Source of the DNA: UBA1189 sp045612065 | Lineage (GTDB): Bacteria; Bacteroidota; Bacteroidia; Bacteroidales; Bacteroidaceae | Length of the DNA stretch: 11,902 bases | Direction: 5' to 3' | Assembly: GCA_045612065.1 (NCBI GenBank) | Contig: JAZKYH010000018.1 | Location: 1 to 11,902 of the forward strand | In this document: positions 11,875-11,902 of the stretch, in pieces | Position numbering within the stretch: position 1 is the stretch's first letter | Layout of the letters: the number at the start of each line of letters is the position of its first letter | Program-made: the position numbers and the translations under genes | Notes under the pieces: model-generated | What the model was told of the DNA's origin: nothing | Databases searched by the model: none | Seen by the model: the letters and a program-made list of their open reading frames with translations, nothing else

Positions 11875-11902
11875 ATGAAAAAGCTCAACGCCGAATCTTC
11901 TA
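11875..11902 (+). CDS. Start of an unidentified gene cut by the window edge
   Basis: An ATG at 11875 opens MKKLNAESS and runs off the window after nine codons. Its support is the promoter-like sequence at the expected distance upstream, the AT-rich leader and the typical M-K-K opening. Too little is present to identify it. It diverges from the DUF389 gene, with the 22-nt array between them. Confidence 0.5.

Overview
The window looks like a chromosomal segment of a Bacteroidales bacterium, most likely Prevotella-like. The main evidence is the gene order yajC - cdaR/ybbR - coaE - DUF5606, a DUF4923 lipoprotein, a short iorA paired with iorB, and repeated use of the Bacteroidetes promoter form TTTG-N19-21-TANNTTTG with AT-rich leaders and no strong Shine-Dalgarno sequences. 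Genus assignment is inference; there is no rRNA or tRNA in the window.

Layout. Positions 1-3077 hold a rightward housekeeping series: the 3' end of yajC (Sec accessory), a YbbR-domain membrane protein (CdaR-like), coaE (last step of CoA synthesis), a DUF5606 protein with its own promoter, and a DUF4923 lipoprotein ending at a strong terminator (about 3103-3139). Positions 3170-6756 form a second rightward operon starting from a textbook promoter: iorA, iorB (overlapping by 1 nt) and a PLP-dependent aminotransferase. Together they would interconvert aromatic amino acids, aryl-pyruvates and arylacetyl-CoA. The leftward ruvB (6791-7816) converges on this operon, and the two share a hairpin terminator that lies partly inside the last codons of ruvB.

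Positions 7870-8589 have no convincing gene. They hold degenerate tandem promoter-bearing repeats reading toward ruvB and a series of inverted repeats. Two leftward genes for small exported proteins of unknown function follow (8590-9060 and 9218-9601). Upstream of them, 9612-10011 holds the most unusual locus: a consensus leftward promoter, a leader of about 180 nt, a 39-codon hydrophobic small ORF lying mostly inside a nested fold-back of about 125 nt, and a terminator-like hairpin just before the next gene. It could be a structured RNA, a dual-function RNA, a type I toxin-like gene or a regulatory leader.

A leftward DUF389 membrane protein (10060-11409) follows. The right end is a divergent intergenic region with a rightward promoter, an array of five 22-nt units with palindromic cores, a second rightward promoter and the first nine codons of a gene that runs off the window.

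Other points of note: a four-unit heptanucleotide tandem repeat inside iorA, an IorA without the usual C-terminal ferredoxin domain, and a TAGGA motif recurring about every 9.5-10 bp between iorB and the aminotransferase gene. All family assignments come from reading the protein sequences; no database search was run.
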